Shown piece after piece: positions 1-11,375 of a stretch of DNA of 64,000 bases; the stretch's first letter is position 1; every line of letters starts with the position of its first letter. The position numbers were made by a program, and so were the translations under genes. The notes under the pieces were generated by a model, which had not been told where the DNA came from, searched no databases, and worked only from the letters and a program-made list of their open reading frames with translations. Source of the stretch: Siphonodentalium dalli (Eukaryota; Mollusca; Scaphopoda; Gadilida; Siphonodentaliidae). The stretch spans positions 7,233,314 through 7,297,313 of the forward strand of contig CP136068.1 of the NCBI GenBank assembly GCA_032622095.1. Direction: 5' to 3'.

Positions 1-410
1 AATTTCAAAGCTTTATTTTAATGCCCAGTAGGTGTTTTCCCACTTTTATTAGGCCACTATAAACAATAAACTAAATGTGTTCAATGTAAAATTAATTCAA
101 GTATTTATTATAAGCGGGTAAATGAAAGAAGCTAGCGTCAGAAAGGAAACATTGTGTGCTAACGACACTGTTCCGACACTAAACGAAATCAAAAGACGCC
201 ATTTTGTTTACGCCGTGGTTATAGCAACAGGCGATCTCGCAGCCAGGCTCTCGTTAATTGGCAAACAAAAGAATCCGCGATATATTGCGTTACTCTACGA
301 GAGTTGCCTATCCATCTCATTTACGTCCATGCTCCATCTTGATTGCGTTTCTGTACAATGGAGGGAACGTTAAACGATTTTTCTGACAATATTTTATAAA
401 TTTTGTTGCC
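1..410. other. Window edge, no supported gene
   Basis: An 83-codon open frame lies on the plus strand at 122-373. It has no splice sites, signal peptide or family resemblance that I can see. The stretch around 200-260 is less AT-rich and would also suit a 5' untranslated region. The next coding exon of the minus-strand secreted gene (after 1170) would be expected here or beyond the window edge; I did not find it. Confidence 0.4.
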
Positions 411-785
411 AATAGGCTAGAGTAGCCACATATTATGGTCCTCTCAGTTCCGTTTTTAAGTACTGCACATTTCCTTTAAAAAAAACAAGGCCAGAATCCC
501 AAAATAAGTTTTCGGCACAATTCCACACTGCGTACTTTAAAATTAATTTTACATAACTCATAAGGTATTGGGATAACCAGAATAGAATATTTAGTTATCA
601 GTTTATTAACTTACATGTTTAATGTGAGTCACATATTGCTACCTTTTCGGAACTGCAGATGATGCTCGCAAATTACCACCCAGCATATGTGTGCATATGC
701 ACTTCAACAGTGACCACAACATATATATACATTTGTACACATTTGACCAGATTTTTCCCGCTATAATTTGCAAACTGACTTAGTA
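410..785 (+). repeat. Dispersed repeat family R1, partial copy
   Basis: Seen: the order of landmarks (GAGTAGCCACAT, CTCAGTTCCG, an 'ACCTTTTCGGAAC.GCAGA' block) recurs at 21430-21690 and 54330-54570. Related downstream parts (GGCCGCCAT blocks, TTTTTGAGGGATC) recur at 5640-6100, 22240-22580, 51500-51850 and 56830-57000. No coding capacity is evident, so it is probably a non-autonomous mobile element or its remnant. Confidence 0.6.
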
Positions 786-1169
786 GAATACATCGGTGAG
801 GTCGTAGTGGGCCAGTTTTATTTCTAATATTACTTGTAGAATACGTCGGTGAGGACCAGTTTTATGTATCGTATTTGTAGAATAAGTCGCCGAGGTTGAC
901 TGGACCAGTGTTATTTATCTTGCCTGTAGAATACGTCAGATTGGGTGTGGACCAGTTTTATTTATCTTACATTTAGAATAAGTCACGCGAGGTCGGGAAT
1001 GGACCAGTTCTATTTATCTCACCTGTATAATACGTCATATCGGGAGTGTGCCAGTTTCATTTATCTTACCTGTAGAATACGTCCGTGAGGTCGGGAGTGG
1101 ACTAGTTCTATGTATCTCACCTGTATAACACGTCTGAGATCGGGAGTGTGCCAGATTCATTTATCTTAC
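783..1169 (-). repeat. About 50-bp minisatellite copied from an exon end and its splice donor
   Basis: About eight imperfect units of 41-52 bp directly follow the donor of the exon at 1282-1170. Read on the minus strand each unit holds a version of the exon's last bases (GACCTCACTGACGTATTC, then TACAG) followed by intron bases (GTAAGATAAAT). The real donor reads CAG|GTAAG and at least three array units keep CAG|GTRAG; others have decayed to GCAAG, ATACG or GTAAT. The array therefore duplicates an exon-intron boundary, which could supply alternative donors. Confidence 0.8.
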
Positions 1170-1282
1170 CTGTAGAATACGTCAGTGAGGTCGGGGGTGG
1201 ACCAGCTCGTCAGGTTGTGCAGATCATTCTTGCCTTTATACTTCAATAAACTAACAGGTAGGTCATCATCGTCTGCATAACT
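1170..1282 (-). CDS. Internal exon of a predicted secreted acidic protein (exon 2)
   Basis: Minus strand: acceptor TTTTCAG at 1285-1283, donor GTAAGA from 1169. The 113-nt exon encodes 37 residues plus two bases, opening SYADDDDLPVSLLKYKGKND and ending in TDVFY. It starts in phase 0, matching the phase 0 end of the signal-peptide exon at 5296. Joined, the signal segment would run into SYA and a four-Asp stretch, a plausible signal-peptidase site. It has an N-glycosylation sequon (NLT). I recognise no domain. The next exon must start with one base completing an AG codon and was not found between here and position 1. The exon is too short for an ORF scan; the evidence is its splice sites, open frame and phase match. 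Confidence 0.6.
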
Positions 1283-1375
1283 CTGAAAAGCATGCGGCAT
1301 AGTTAGTCACCCATAAAACACCAAGGGATATATTTAACTCGCTATCGGCGGGATTGACTATTTCGAGTAACAGGA

Positions 1376-2860
1376 ACGGAACGAGGAACAGGAACGAGTT
1401 CCGAGTAACAGAATGACTATTTCGAGTAACAGGAACTAGGTACAGAGATATAAGCTCACATTTCTCGCATTTTGCTCTATGTAACGATACATATTATACA
1501 TCATTCGAAAGGTTAGCATAGCCCCTTCATTAATAGTGCAACATTTAGACACTAATATTGCGAACAAAGCGTACACTTGGCCAGGAACGGAGAGCGTTGA
1601 ATAAGAAATTAGCTAAAAACGAAAAAATCCGACTAACAGGAATCAGGAACAGAGATATAAGCTCACATTTCTCGCGTGTTGCGCTATGTAACGATACATA
1701 TTATTCATCATTCGAAAGGTTAGCATATCCCCTTCATTAATATTGCAACATTTAGACACTAATATTGCGAACAAAGCGTACATTTGGCCAGGAACGGCGA
1801 GCGTTGAATAAGAAATTAGCTAAAAACTGGAAAAAATCCGACTAACAGGAATCAGGAACAGATATATAAGCTCACATTTCTCGCGTTGTACGATATGTAA
1901 AAATACATATTATACATCATTCGAAAGGTTAGCATCTTCCCTTCATTAATATTGCACCATTTAGACAACAATGTTGCGAACAAAGCGTACAATTGGCCAG
2001 GAACGGCGAGCGTTGAATAAGAAATTAGCTAAAAACTGGAAAAAATCCGACTAACAGGAATCAAGAACAGAGATATAAGCTCACATTTCTCGGGTTTTAC
2101 GCTATGTAAAAATACATATTATACATCATTTGAAAGGTTAGTATATCCCCTTCATTAATATTGCAACATTTAGACACTAATATTGCGAACAAAGTGTACA
2201 TTTGGCCAGGAACGGCGAGCGTTGAATAAGAAATTAGCTAAAAACTGGAAAAAATCCGACTAACAGGAATCAGGAACAGAGATATAAGCTCATATTTCTC
2301 GCGTTTTACGCTATGTAAAAATACATATTATACATCATTCGAAAGGTTAGCATATCTCCTTCATTAATATTGCAACAATTAGACACTAATATTGCGAACA
2401 AAGTGTACATTTGGCCAGGAACGGCGAGTGTTGAATAAGAAATTAGCTAAATACTGGAACAAATCCGACTAACAGGAATCAGGAACAGAGATATAAGCTC
2501 ACATTTCTCGCGTTTTACGCTATGTAAAAATACATATTATACATCATTCGAAAGGTTAGCATCTTCCCTTCATTAATATTGCACCGTTTAGACACCAATG
2601 TTGCGAATAAAGCGTACAATTGGCCAGGAACGGCGAGCGTTGAATAAGAAATTAGCTAAAAACTGGAAAATATCCGACTAACAGGAATCAGGAACAGAGA
2701 TATAAGCGCATATTACTCGCGTTTTACGCTATGTAAAAATACATATTATACATCATTCGAAAGGTTAGCATCTCCCCTTCATTAATATTGCAACATTTAG
2801 ATATTAATTTTGCGAACAAAGCGTACAATTGGCCAGGAACGGTGAGCGTTGAATCAGAAA
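1376..2860 (+). repeat. 209-bp tandem satellite, block 1
   Basis: Seven units: the landmark 'CAGAGATATAAGC' (or close) recurs near 1443, 1649, 1858, 2067, 2276, 2486 and 2695, a period of 206-210 bp. Each unit also carries GGCCAGGAACGG and GAAATTAGC. Small open frames inside (for example 1558-1740 plus and 2724-2918 minus) come from the repeat and are not genes. The block lies in the intron between the two exons of the minus-strand secreted gene. Confidence 0.9.
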
Positions 2861-3480
2861 TTAGCAACCCGAAGAACGTACGTAACTTATTCTTCGTAGA
2901 AAGTCGCAGATTTCTCACGAATTACGCAACGTCACTGCCAAGTATTACAGAAATGGAAAGAGTATCATTCACTATATTCATTTCTGTCGCATAAAATGCT
3001 TTTTGTGCAATAAAGTTCAGACAAAGTGTGAAAATGATTGATATCTTTTAGGCGAAATCTTAGATTCCCCGGACAAATATCTATATATAGGATATATGGC
3101 GCAGCCAATCAGAAAATTCAGTAGGCGGGGTTATCTCAAACCAGGCATAGGAACAGATTATGGTACGAATTGACGAATTTGAAGTAACAGGAACGAGGAC
3201 AAGACCAATTCGAAAGAACATCTGGAACGGTATATGTCAAGACACAGGCTCAGCTCTCAGTTTCCTGTTCAAAGCATCCACCACAAGATAACAGAAAGTG
3301 AACACAAAAAAAGTCCCAAAAAATTGCTCCTTTTTTCTTCTTATGTACGCAATAAAGGCAAAAATATGAGGTGTGAAGGAAAGGGCATATTGGCCCTTTC
3401 GACCATCCCGGGGTTACAACCCCCCCTCACAATCACACACTTAACAATTATTTAAAGAACAGGAACAACTTATGGTGAAG
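2860..3480. other. Divergent spacer between satellite blocks
   Basis: The 209-bp unit loses recognisable identity here apart from short fragments (AACAGGAACGAGGAC). A GC-rich patch at 3385-3430 holds a run of C. Open frames at 2788-2994 and 3234-3455 show no features of genes. Confidence 0.5.
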
Positions 3481-4555
3481 CAGCGACTATTTGGAGTAAC
3501 AGGAATGAGGAACAAAGCTCAAATATCTCACGCTTTAAGCTATGAAACAATACATATTATACATCATTCGAAAGCAATGCAACCTTCCTTCTTTAATATT
3601 ACAACATTTAAACACTACTATTGAGAACTATGCGTATATCTGGCCACGAACATCGAGCTGTGAATAGGAAATTAGCAAAACGTAAACTTTTTCAGAGTAA
3701 CAGAGATATAAACTTAATGTTCTCGCGTTTTACGCAATAAAAAAATACTCTTTATACACTAGTCGAAAACATGGCCTCTCCACTTCATGAATATTGCAAC
3801 AGTGAAACGATACTTATGAGAACTATGCGAATAATTGGGCTAGGAACGTCGAGCGGTGAATCATAAATTATCCAAAACGGAACGAGGAACAAGAACGAGT
3901 TCCGAGTAACAGAATGACTATTTCGAGTAACAGGAACGAGGAACAGAGATATAAGCTCACATTTCTCGCGTTTTGCTCTATGTAACGATACATATTATTC
4001 ATCATTCGAAAGGTTAGCATAGCCCCTTTATTAATAGTGCAACATTTAGACACTAATATTGCGAACAAAGCGTAAACTTGGACAGGAACGGCGAGCGTTG
4101 AATAAGAAATTAGCTAAAAACTGGAAAAAATCCGACTAACAGGAATCAGGAACAGAGATATAAGCTCACATTTCTCGCGTTTTACGCTATATAAAAATAC
4201 ATATTATACATCATTCGAAAGGTTAGCATATCCCCTTCATTAATATTGCAACATTTAGACACCAATATTGCGAACAAAGCGTACATTTGGCCAGGAACGG
4301 CGAGTGTTGAATAAGAAATTAGCTAAAAACTGGAAACAATCCGACTAACAGGAATCAGGAACAGAGATATAAGCTCACATTTGTCGCGTTTTACGCTATG
4401 TAAAAATACATATTATACATCATTCGAAAGGTTAGCATCTTCCCTTCATTAATATTGCACCATTTAGACACCAATGTTGCGAACAAATCGTACAATTGGC
4501 CAGGAACGGCGAGCGTTGAATAAGAAATTAGCTAAAAACTGGAAAAATTGTTGCA
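3480..4555 (+). repeat. 209-bp tandem satellite, block 2
   Basis: About five units continue the block at 1376-2860 in the same orientation, with landmarks near 3510, 3710, 3948, 4155 and 4365. The first two are the most diverged and the last three are close to the block 1 consensus. The array stops at GCTAAAAACTGGAAAAATTG near 4550. Confidence 0.85.
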
Positions 4556-5295
4556 CTGGGTTCTAAATTTACTCTAACATTTGTTGCCAAAAGAATAAGA
4601 AACTTAATGGGATTTAAAAAATATGGTATTTGGTAGTTATAATTATATTGGGTAGTGCATACCAAAGACATATACATGTAGCTCGATTTGCACATTATAT
4701 GCGCAAATCTGACTATGGTCAGAATGGTGTTCACATGAGACAGACCTGTATAATGTTCATACAGACAGATGTTGAGTTCATGACATATAATATAAGTTAA
4801 TATGAATCGTCGTGACACGTAGTGGAGCAAACACACACGATGTGCCTCAAATTTGCCTTTTTTTCGGCGTCATAACGCTAAGAATAATTTAGGTAACATC
4901 ATGCAGTGGTCACGACGGAGACGACATGCCAAATTGACAAGACGAGTCGTGGATTGTAAAATCTTGTCTGGATTATCGTCATGACTTGTTTCGTTTTCAT
5001 TAAGCTGTCCATGCAACGGAATTGGTCTAAATGAAATTAATAGACTTATATCACATGTGAATTCTTCGTAAGTTGTGAAGTAGTTACTTTCATTTTTATC
5101 GCGATGCTTCATTTCCAATTCCGCGTTTTTTGCAATCTCCACACGGTTGCTAACCGGAATTCATGTGACAGTTTCTCCAAAATATATACCCGCAATCTTG
5201 AAAAATCACCGATGGATATAGAAATAAATTATATGACGTCATTTACCTGCCTTAGGTACGAGCACCATTGGTGGTTGCTATAATGTGTCCCTTAC
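4555..5295. other. Intronic non-repeat stretch, no supported exon
   Basis: Minus-strand frames at 4528-4836 and 4870-5142 are open. The second ends in a protein-like tail (LVNLACRLRRDHCMMLPKLF) after a possible acceptor (TTTCATTTAG), but its phase does not fit the signal-peptide exon (phase 0). I treat the stretch as intron of the secreted gene. A second weak donor at 5242 follows an in-frame stop. Confidence 0.4.
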
Positions 5296-5374
5296 CTGTG
5301 TGCAACACACCGAGACCACCACAATAAGTAACAACCCGACTGCTTTCATTTTATTCGTCCCTGGTTTCTTCCAG
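5296..5374 (-). CDS. Signal-peptide exon of a predicted secreted protein (exon 1 of the coding part)
   Basis: Minus strand: acceptor TTTCTTTTTGCAG at 5387-5375, 25 nt of leader, ATG at 5349, donor GTAAGG from 5295. The coding part gives MKAVGLLLIVVVSVCCTQ: one basic residue, a long hydrophobic core, then small residues, a textbook secretory signal. The ATG context is AATAAAATGA. The exon ends in phase 0 and fits the exon at 1282-1170. The acceptor before the ATG implies a further 5' exon to the right. The leader is open in the ATG frame, so an N-terminal extension cannot be excluded. Function unknown; the product is probably a secreted peptide or matrix-type protein. Confidence 0.65.
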
Positions 5375-5639
5375 CTGCAAAAAGAAAAGATTTCTTCACA
5401 TGTTTTAAATATTGAGTCCGCAAGCAAATTAATAAAACAACCCAAACTAGGATGAGTCCTCTCATTTTGTTTTTACATTATGAAAGGAGTATGCTGTGTG
5501 ATATGTTCAACTTTTCGCGCAAAAACGATGAAAAATAAGTTATTAGTTTATAGAACACTCTAAATCTCATAATAAATACATGCGACTCCAACACCGTAAC
5601 CTAAATTCTGAATATGTTCCAGCACATGATGCATCTTTA

Positions 5640-6100
5640 GTGATATACCTCACTTACATTACAAAGTTATGTTCATGTCTTGTTGAATTATGACTAGAAT
5701 CTCAATTGTGAATTTGTGAAATTTTATACCGCATTCTGTAAAATCGAATTTTTGAGGGATCGGAATGGGCTACACGTAGGAACTCAAGATTTGCATATTT
5801 CATTGCTTCAATGATCAATTAATATACACAATAAAGTCGCATTTCTCGACCAGATGTTTAAAAACGTCATATTTTCAACTTCCGGAGGCCATCTTGGATA
5901 GGGAGTTTCAATTTTTCCCTATAAAATTATTTCTTTACTTCACGGAAATATATACTTTGTATACATTTTACTAGAGTTCCCGCTATAATTTGCATTAAAC
6001 TTACTTAGGACCTAGTCTGACAAACGGCGGCCATCATGGCCGCAATGTTGTCTGCAGTCTACATGGCCACTTTTTTGTCTTGTTAACATTGCTTAAAAGT
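5640..6100 (+). repeat. Dispersed repeat family R1, downstream part
   Basis: It shares TCACTTACATT, TTTTTGAGGGATCGGAA, CGGAGGCCATCTTGGA and GGCCACTTTTTTGTCTTGTT blocks with 22160-22580, 51500-51850 and 54770-55330. No coding frame. Confidence 0.6.
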
Positions 6101-7490
6101 TGAATGACATAATAAGGAACACAATGAGTGTGGTCAAGTAAAGTCTCAATGGGTTCAAGCGTACCCATATTGTGCTCACGCGCCTTGGGAGGTTATGGAA
6201 ACGCCATCTAAAATAACTTCTTCAAACATCTCCGTGATTTCGTTAACAATCATAGCCTGAAGCCTGACCTCACGTGTTATTGCGATTTAATATAAATCTG
6301 TACCAAACCGTGAACCCTGATTTAGTACCATCCGCTATCCAATTGTGTGCGTATTGACTCATAACTTGAGTTTTTCTGAACCAATTTTACACGGGACATA
6401 TCGAATTCAAGAGTAATAATGTATCTTTATATCTGTATTTGAAGAGTTAATGAATCAATTATAATTATTATTTATTTTGAAGTGTGGTTTTCAATTTTGT
6501 TTTTCATTTCTTTTATAGTTGGCTCCATTCCATAGGATTAAGTATTATTGGTGTGGGGTCAATTTTGTTGTGGGGACCTGTGAATCTACGATGTTACTAA
6601 GTATCATTTGAGTGAGGTCTTGGCAAAAATAGCCCTTTAAACCAATAGCAATTTCATTGCGAATCTAGCTTCACATACCCGAGACTAGTTCCAAAAACCA
6701 ATGGCCACATAGGTGTGTTAAATTGATGGAGGTGCCTTAATTCAATGAGTTATAGAACAAACTGACGAAAATATTACGGTCCATCTCATCTTGAAATCAT
6801 ATTTTATAAAATGCCACAATTATTTGTTTGCTTGGTTAGTTTTCACTGCTGGTGATCGGCGTACTTTCGCTCACTTTCCAGTTAAAATTGTGTCGATCAA
6901 ATATATGTTGTTAAAAGACATAATTTGGTGTCAGTAAAGTTCTCAATCATAATGGTATTCACTTGTGAAATGTTAAGCAAAGCTCAGCCGTAGCCTTCCA
7001 ATGGCTTGAACACGAGGACGTCGACAGCAGAATGTGAAATGCACCAGCGCCAACATCAATTAAGTGTTTGACTCGATGACGGAACTACTGTCATAAAATT
7101 ATACATGTAGACCAGATGGCGAAGTCCGAGATGAATATCTGAAACTACCATCTCGGGCTTCGAGTAGGCGTGCATACCTTTATGAGTGATGGATGTCTCA
7201 ACCAACACATTTGGCCACTAAACAGAACATATTTTAAAAACAATTTCACACTGGTATTATTTATGGGTGTATAATAGCAATGCCTGATATAAAGTTACAT
7301 TTGGTAAGCACAGCATAATCAATAATAATCAATAAATGTAATTATACACATGCGACCAGTACCATACCAGTATACTGGAATTAGTTTTAATTATTACCCC
7401 GATGAATATGAACACTAAACTGAAGGCCCTCTTAATTTTCGAATCCCCATATCACATTATATACAACATATTCCATAACACTAGCAGGTT
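6100..7490. other. No confident gene; two weak exon-like segments
   Basis: Minus strand, about 6390-6272: a 37-codon open segment (includes MSQYAHNWIADGTKSGFTVW) ends at a GTGAGG donor. Its phase (2) would fit the open leader of the 5374 exon. Plus strand: a strong pyrimidine tract and TTTTATAG at 6519-6521 precede about 30 open codons. Neither is compelling. A small hairpin (GCGAAGTCCGAGATG with CATCTCGGGCTTCG) lies at 7118-7175. Confidence 0.25.
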
Positions 7491-7960
7491 AGCCCGCCAC
7501 TGGCGGCAATCGTCAGAAACATGACATGTTTTTTTGTTTTTTTTTTAGTTAAATTTTTAATTTAATTTTTTTTTTTCAATGAGTTAATTGTGCCTTTTTC
7601 ATTTACTGACATTTTTAATTAATTTGCTTTATTAATTTTTTAATTTAATTTTGTGTTTTTCAACGAGTTAATTGTGCCTTTTTATTTTTTTAATTTAATT
7701 TTGTGTTTTTCAATTTGACCCGATTTGACCTTGAATTGATCATTTTCAAGGGCCAGGTCGGGGTCACAATTTAACCAGTCCATGACACTTCCCGTAGGTA
7801 GCAAGTTTGAGCTCAATCGGTTCGAGTTTATAAAGGGCACACACATATATATTATTTGTGGGTACCCGTTTCAAGGTGAAGATCACATCAGGCGGAAAAA
7901 CTGACCCGATGACAATCTCCCCCGTTCCTAGGAAGCCCTAAGTACGTAAGAATCACACAA
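7490..7960 (+). repeat. Dispersed repeat family R2, copy 1
   Basis: It begins AGCAGGTTAGCCCGCCACTG, runs through A/T-rich homopolymers, then GACCTTGAATTGA and GGCCAGGTCGGGGTCAC, and ends in AGCTCAATCGGTTCGAG plus a (TA)n tail. A second block (GGTACCCGTTT ... CCCCGTTCC) follows. It recurs at 9180-9770 and inverted at 15440-15640. The structure suggests the 3' part of a retroposon or a non-autonomous element. Confidence 0.6.
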
Positions 7961-8880
7961 CACGCTCATGTCAGGGGCCTATACTATAAAATACAATTTT
8001 TGTAATATCAGCGTTAATTTGTGATTTACTAATTTTGTAATACATATTTTGTGTGCTATGGTATTCGACTGTATTGCTATCAGTGTATTTCTTTCATCAA
8101 AAACTCTTTATATGCCAAATATATTGACATGTAATGACTTATATGATCATTTTTGGCGAACCATCTATATACCGGGATTCACTTGACCGGAAAATCTTTG
8201 CATTTGGTGGAGAAAAAGGGGGCCTGAAAGTTTCATCTTTGCGTTTTTCCATAGTACTCTAACGCTACAGCTTTGTAATATGTAAAAAATCGCAATACGG
8301 AATGATAAAGTACTGACTAAGCGGGTTCTATAGTACAGCAATAATATTTTTTTTGTAAAAAATCATCTTTAGATTACAACTGCATAGGCTACATTATTGA
8401 TTTTTCACGTCGTGTTCACGTCGATTTTCAGTGCGGATAATGGTGAGCGCGATTAGCTGGGAACATGTTCTTTGTAATGCGATCACCGAATCTCAATTGT
8501 TAACCCATTGCGATGGTTTACGCTCAATGGAGTTGAAAGGAGATAGCCATGTCAGCGGCCTAGATTTTAATTATGAATGGAAATAAAAAGTTACAGTAAA
8601 TTGTCGGGCTTGGACTCTGTATGAAGGTACACTGATACGCGGTGAATCGGGGGTGGGTGGCATTTCGTGTTGACACAGTTACTGATAACTTCAGGCTAAG
8701 TTGCATTAAGAATCAGCAGACCCCAAATATTTACCATGACATTATGCAACCTATTTGAACCGCATGGCATTTATGTGCTCAACAAGTTTGCGTTCATCTT
8801 GTGGTCTAAATAATTTAATTTGGCCAATAGTGCCGCACATAATATTCCATGAGTGAATTTTTAGGAAAAATCGGGGTCCA
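7960..8880. other. No confident gene; one weak 48-codon ORF
   Basis: An ORF at 8441-8587 plus (begins MVSAISWEHVLCNAITESQL) follows a possible acceptor, CGATTTTCAG at 8429-8431. No family resemblance, donor or promoter evidence. The remainder is AT-rich with no structure I can name. Confidence 0.2.
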
Positions 8881-9150
8881 CCGATCCGTAACGGCCCACT
8901 TAAAGATACGGGCGGTGTTAGCGGTGGGTATGATGTTAAAATATTCAGCTACGTCAAAACCCGCCATAAACAGCAATGATATTTAAATATAGACATGCCT
9001 TGTTCTTATACTAATCAGACATGGCATAAACAGTATGTTATTATCAAATGTGTTCATTTGTTGTGTAAATAAAAGCAAAAAACGTTACAGAACCAGACTT
9101 TTGTTTAGATCCGCCTACGGTTAACATAAAGAGTGTTATTTGTTACTGTT
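8880..9150 (+). repeat. Foldback repeat family R4, copy near 9 kb
   Basis: It shares GCCATAAACAGCAATGATAT, ATATAGACAT and CAAAAAACGTTACAGAACC with the palindromic copy at 52590-52930, where the arms are clearer. Likely a MITE. Confidence 0.5.
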
Positions 9151-9179
9151 TTTCTGATATGGGAATAATAAAGAGAGAG

Positions 9180-9770
9180 TATATTTGTGGGTACCCGTTT
9201 GTTTGAAGGTCAAGGTCACCTCGCGCGGAAAAACTGACCTAATAAAAATCTCCCCCGTTCCTTGGAACCCCTAAGTACGAAATTAAGTACGAAATTTCGT
9301 CTCGTGAGACGGTCAATGGAGCCGTATTTATACTCGTCGTGTATATAGACGCTCTTTATCAACGACACTGCGGATACGAACGCTCTTTAACTATCAACGC
9401 GATTAACCCCACTGACGTTTTTTTGTGACTGGAGTGAAGAACGCAATTGGGAAGTTTGAGCCCAATCGGTCCAGCCGTTTTCGAGTCTATAGAGGACAAA
9501 TATACACATATATTTATATATATACGTAGTTCTCAAAATATATAGTCGACTAGCAGATTAGCCCGCCATTGGCGGGATTGGTCCCATGGATTTGGTCGAT
9601 CCATTAATTTTTAATTTTTGTTTTTCAAGGTAACCCCAAATTTCACGTCGATGGTCCCATGCTTTCATCCGTCGAAAGGCACGATTTGACCTTGAATTGA
9701 CGATTTTTAAGGTCAAGGTCAGGTCGGGGTGACTATTTGATCCGTCCAAAACAAAGCAGCACCATTATGA
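9180..9770 (+). repeat. Dispersed repeat family R2, copy 2
   Basis: The blocks match 7490-7960 in shuffled order: GGTACCCGTTTG...CCCCGTTCCTTGG (9190-9270), AATCGGTCCAGCCGTTTTCG (9465) with a (TA)n tail, then AGCAGATTAGCCCGCCATTG (9552) and GACCTTGAATTGACG. The 63-codon minus frame at 9558-9749 lies wholly within the repeat and is not a gene. Confidence 0.6.
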
Positions 9771-9965
9771 TGTCATACAGATAAAGTCTCTCGGCGGCGA
9801 GTCAAGAGGTACGATTTAGTGCCAGTACATTATTTACTCGATGCGTCGAAAACGGAAACATAAGACGATCGATGGAATCAACTAATAAGTATTGTTCCCG
9901 GGCAATAAAAAATATCTTATGACTTGCAATAAATCTCTAGTCATAGTCCACACCCTGTGGCATAA

Positions 9966-10170
9966 CTGGTAGTGAAGACATCATTTTAGAAGGCCTCGCA
10001 AGGGATGAATTGACGCCGAATCGAGTGATTTCGAGTGACACAAATGACGATGTCGGAAATAATAACATCTCGAACCCGGTGGTCGTAGAATTCGATTGTT
10101 CATGGGCAAATGGACAGACTCCACGCTTTAATTGTATTAGGCAATTGTCGAAGAGAAATAAACGCATTTA
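9966..10170 (+). CDS. Possible terminal exon, unknown protein
   Basis: A plus-strand stop-to-stop frame without Met ends at TAA 10168-10170 and contains ITGSEDIILEGLARDELTPN and then FDCSWANGQTPRFNCIRQLS. By eye most codons begin with a purine, which favours this strand over the equally long antisense frame (9937-10167 minus, which has an ATG). A possible acceptor is CATCATTTTAG near 9990, which would shorten the exon. The tail is basic (KRNKR). It could be a terminal exon or a fragment of a mobile-element ORF, as it sits between repeat copies. Confidence 0.3.
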
Positions 10171-10379
10171 TTAACAATTTTGCCAGCCTTGGGAAGATTC
10201 GTAGAAGCGAGTTCTATGCAATGGAAATGCATGCATATTTCCTATGTAACGGTTGAACAGTGTCTAACCGCTCTTTAACGACGCCGCAGATACGAACGCG
10301 CTTTAATTTATCACGCGATTAACTCGTGAATTCCCATTGCGGTGGCGGGGGAACGGAGAAGGAGTGCTCAGACCTTTTC

Positions 10380-11100
10380 AAACGCGGTCCGATGACCATT
10401 CCCGTGGTTTTTTACCCTTAGATAGCAAGTTTGGGCTAAATCCGTCAGGCAGTTTTCCCGGCTATAGCTAACAGACAAACAGAAGTCCCAAAATATATAT
10501 AGTATTGAAAGAGGAAGCTCCAAAACATTGTATTATGGAACTGATCCGGTCGAACAAACTGTCAACATGTTATTGTCAAGGTACTGATGTTTGTTCTGTG
10601 CTTAATTTCGATTTGGTCTGTACTGCCAGTCTTAGTCTAGTATTCTCAATGGAGAGGGGATAACTCCTTTAGTTATGAATTATGACGCATTTTCGAGTAA
10701 GCAACGGGGGTAGCCTTGATGTGAATCTGATAATCTCGGTCACTTGGTGGACACTCTTAGGCCACAGCACTTCCGTATTCGTACAATCATGTATATAAAA
10801 TGTGATCTGGGCATTCGAAAATTAAGTCGGCCGTAACCACCAACTGCTCCCCGGGGACGGGGTGGGGTACCGTCACAATGTGGAAAACATACCAACAAGA
10901 TTTAACTGCTCATCAACAGGCACCAGTTTTAATAGTTTAGTTAAAACATGTATTAGACTAATTTATATAACACATGATTTTCTAACACATGAATTTGTTT
11001 ATACAGACAATGGGATTGTGGGACAAGTGGCGACTCACTTATGGGTACCCCCTCACATGTAATTCCACTGAACAATAATTAAAATTAATCGCAAAGCAAC
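10380..11100. other. No gene seen
   Basis: At 10380-10500 there is a repeat tail like those at 7800 and 9460 (AAGTTTGGGCTAAATCCG, then (TA)n). The rest has no supported coding segment; a 66-codon plus frame at 10862-11062 shows nothing gene-like. Confidence 0.4.
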
Positions 11101-11247
11101 ATGACATGACCCATTGTAATGCATGGGTGGTACGAATCAAACCCGGTAGCAGCGACCTCGCTCAATTAGGGTCACAACTTTGCGCGAAATTCGAACAGCC
11201 CGTACGATCTCACAATTGGTCGCTGAACAATTCGGACTGCTGTGTGA

Positions 11248-11375
11248 AACTTGCTTTAGAACAGCGCCAATCACTGGACTACGACGCATTATAAACTTGC
11301 ATTAGAACAACGCTAATCACTGGACTAAGACACATTAGAAACTTGCATTGGAACAGCGCTAATAGATATGCGGAT
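11248..11375 (+). repeat. 46-bp tandem repeat, about 2.5 copies
   Basis: Units begin AAACTTGCWTTRGAACARCG and continue CYAATCACTGGACTA. The first unit is the end of the 62-codon frame 11106-11294, so again an open frame runs into a short array. The frame itself has no recognised domain. Its upstream part (CGAATCAAACCCGGTAGC) faintly resembles an inverted tRNA B-box. Confidence 0.6.

Noticed and set aside
4870-5142. 90-codon minus-strand frame near the signal-peptide exon
   Set aside because: Its only acceptor gives the wrong phase for joining; better explained as intron.
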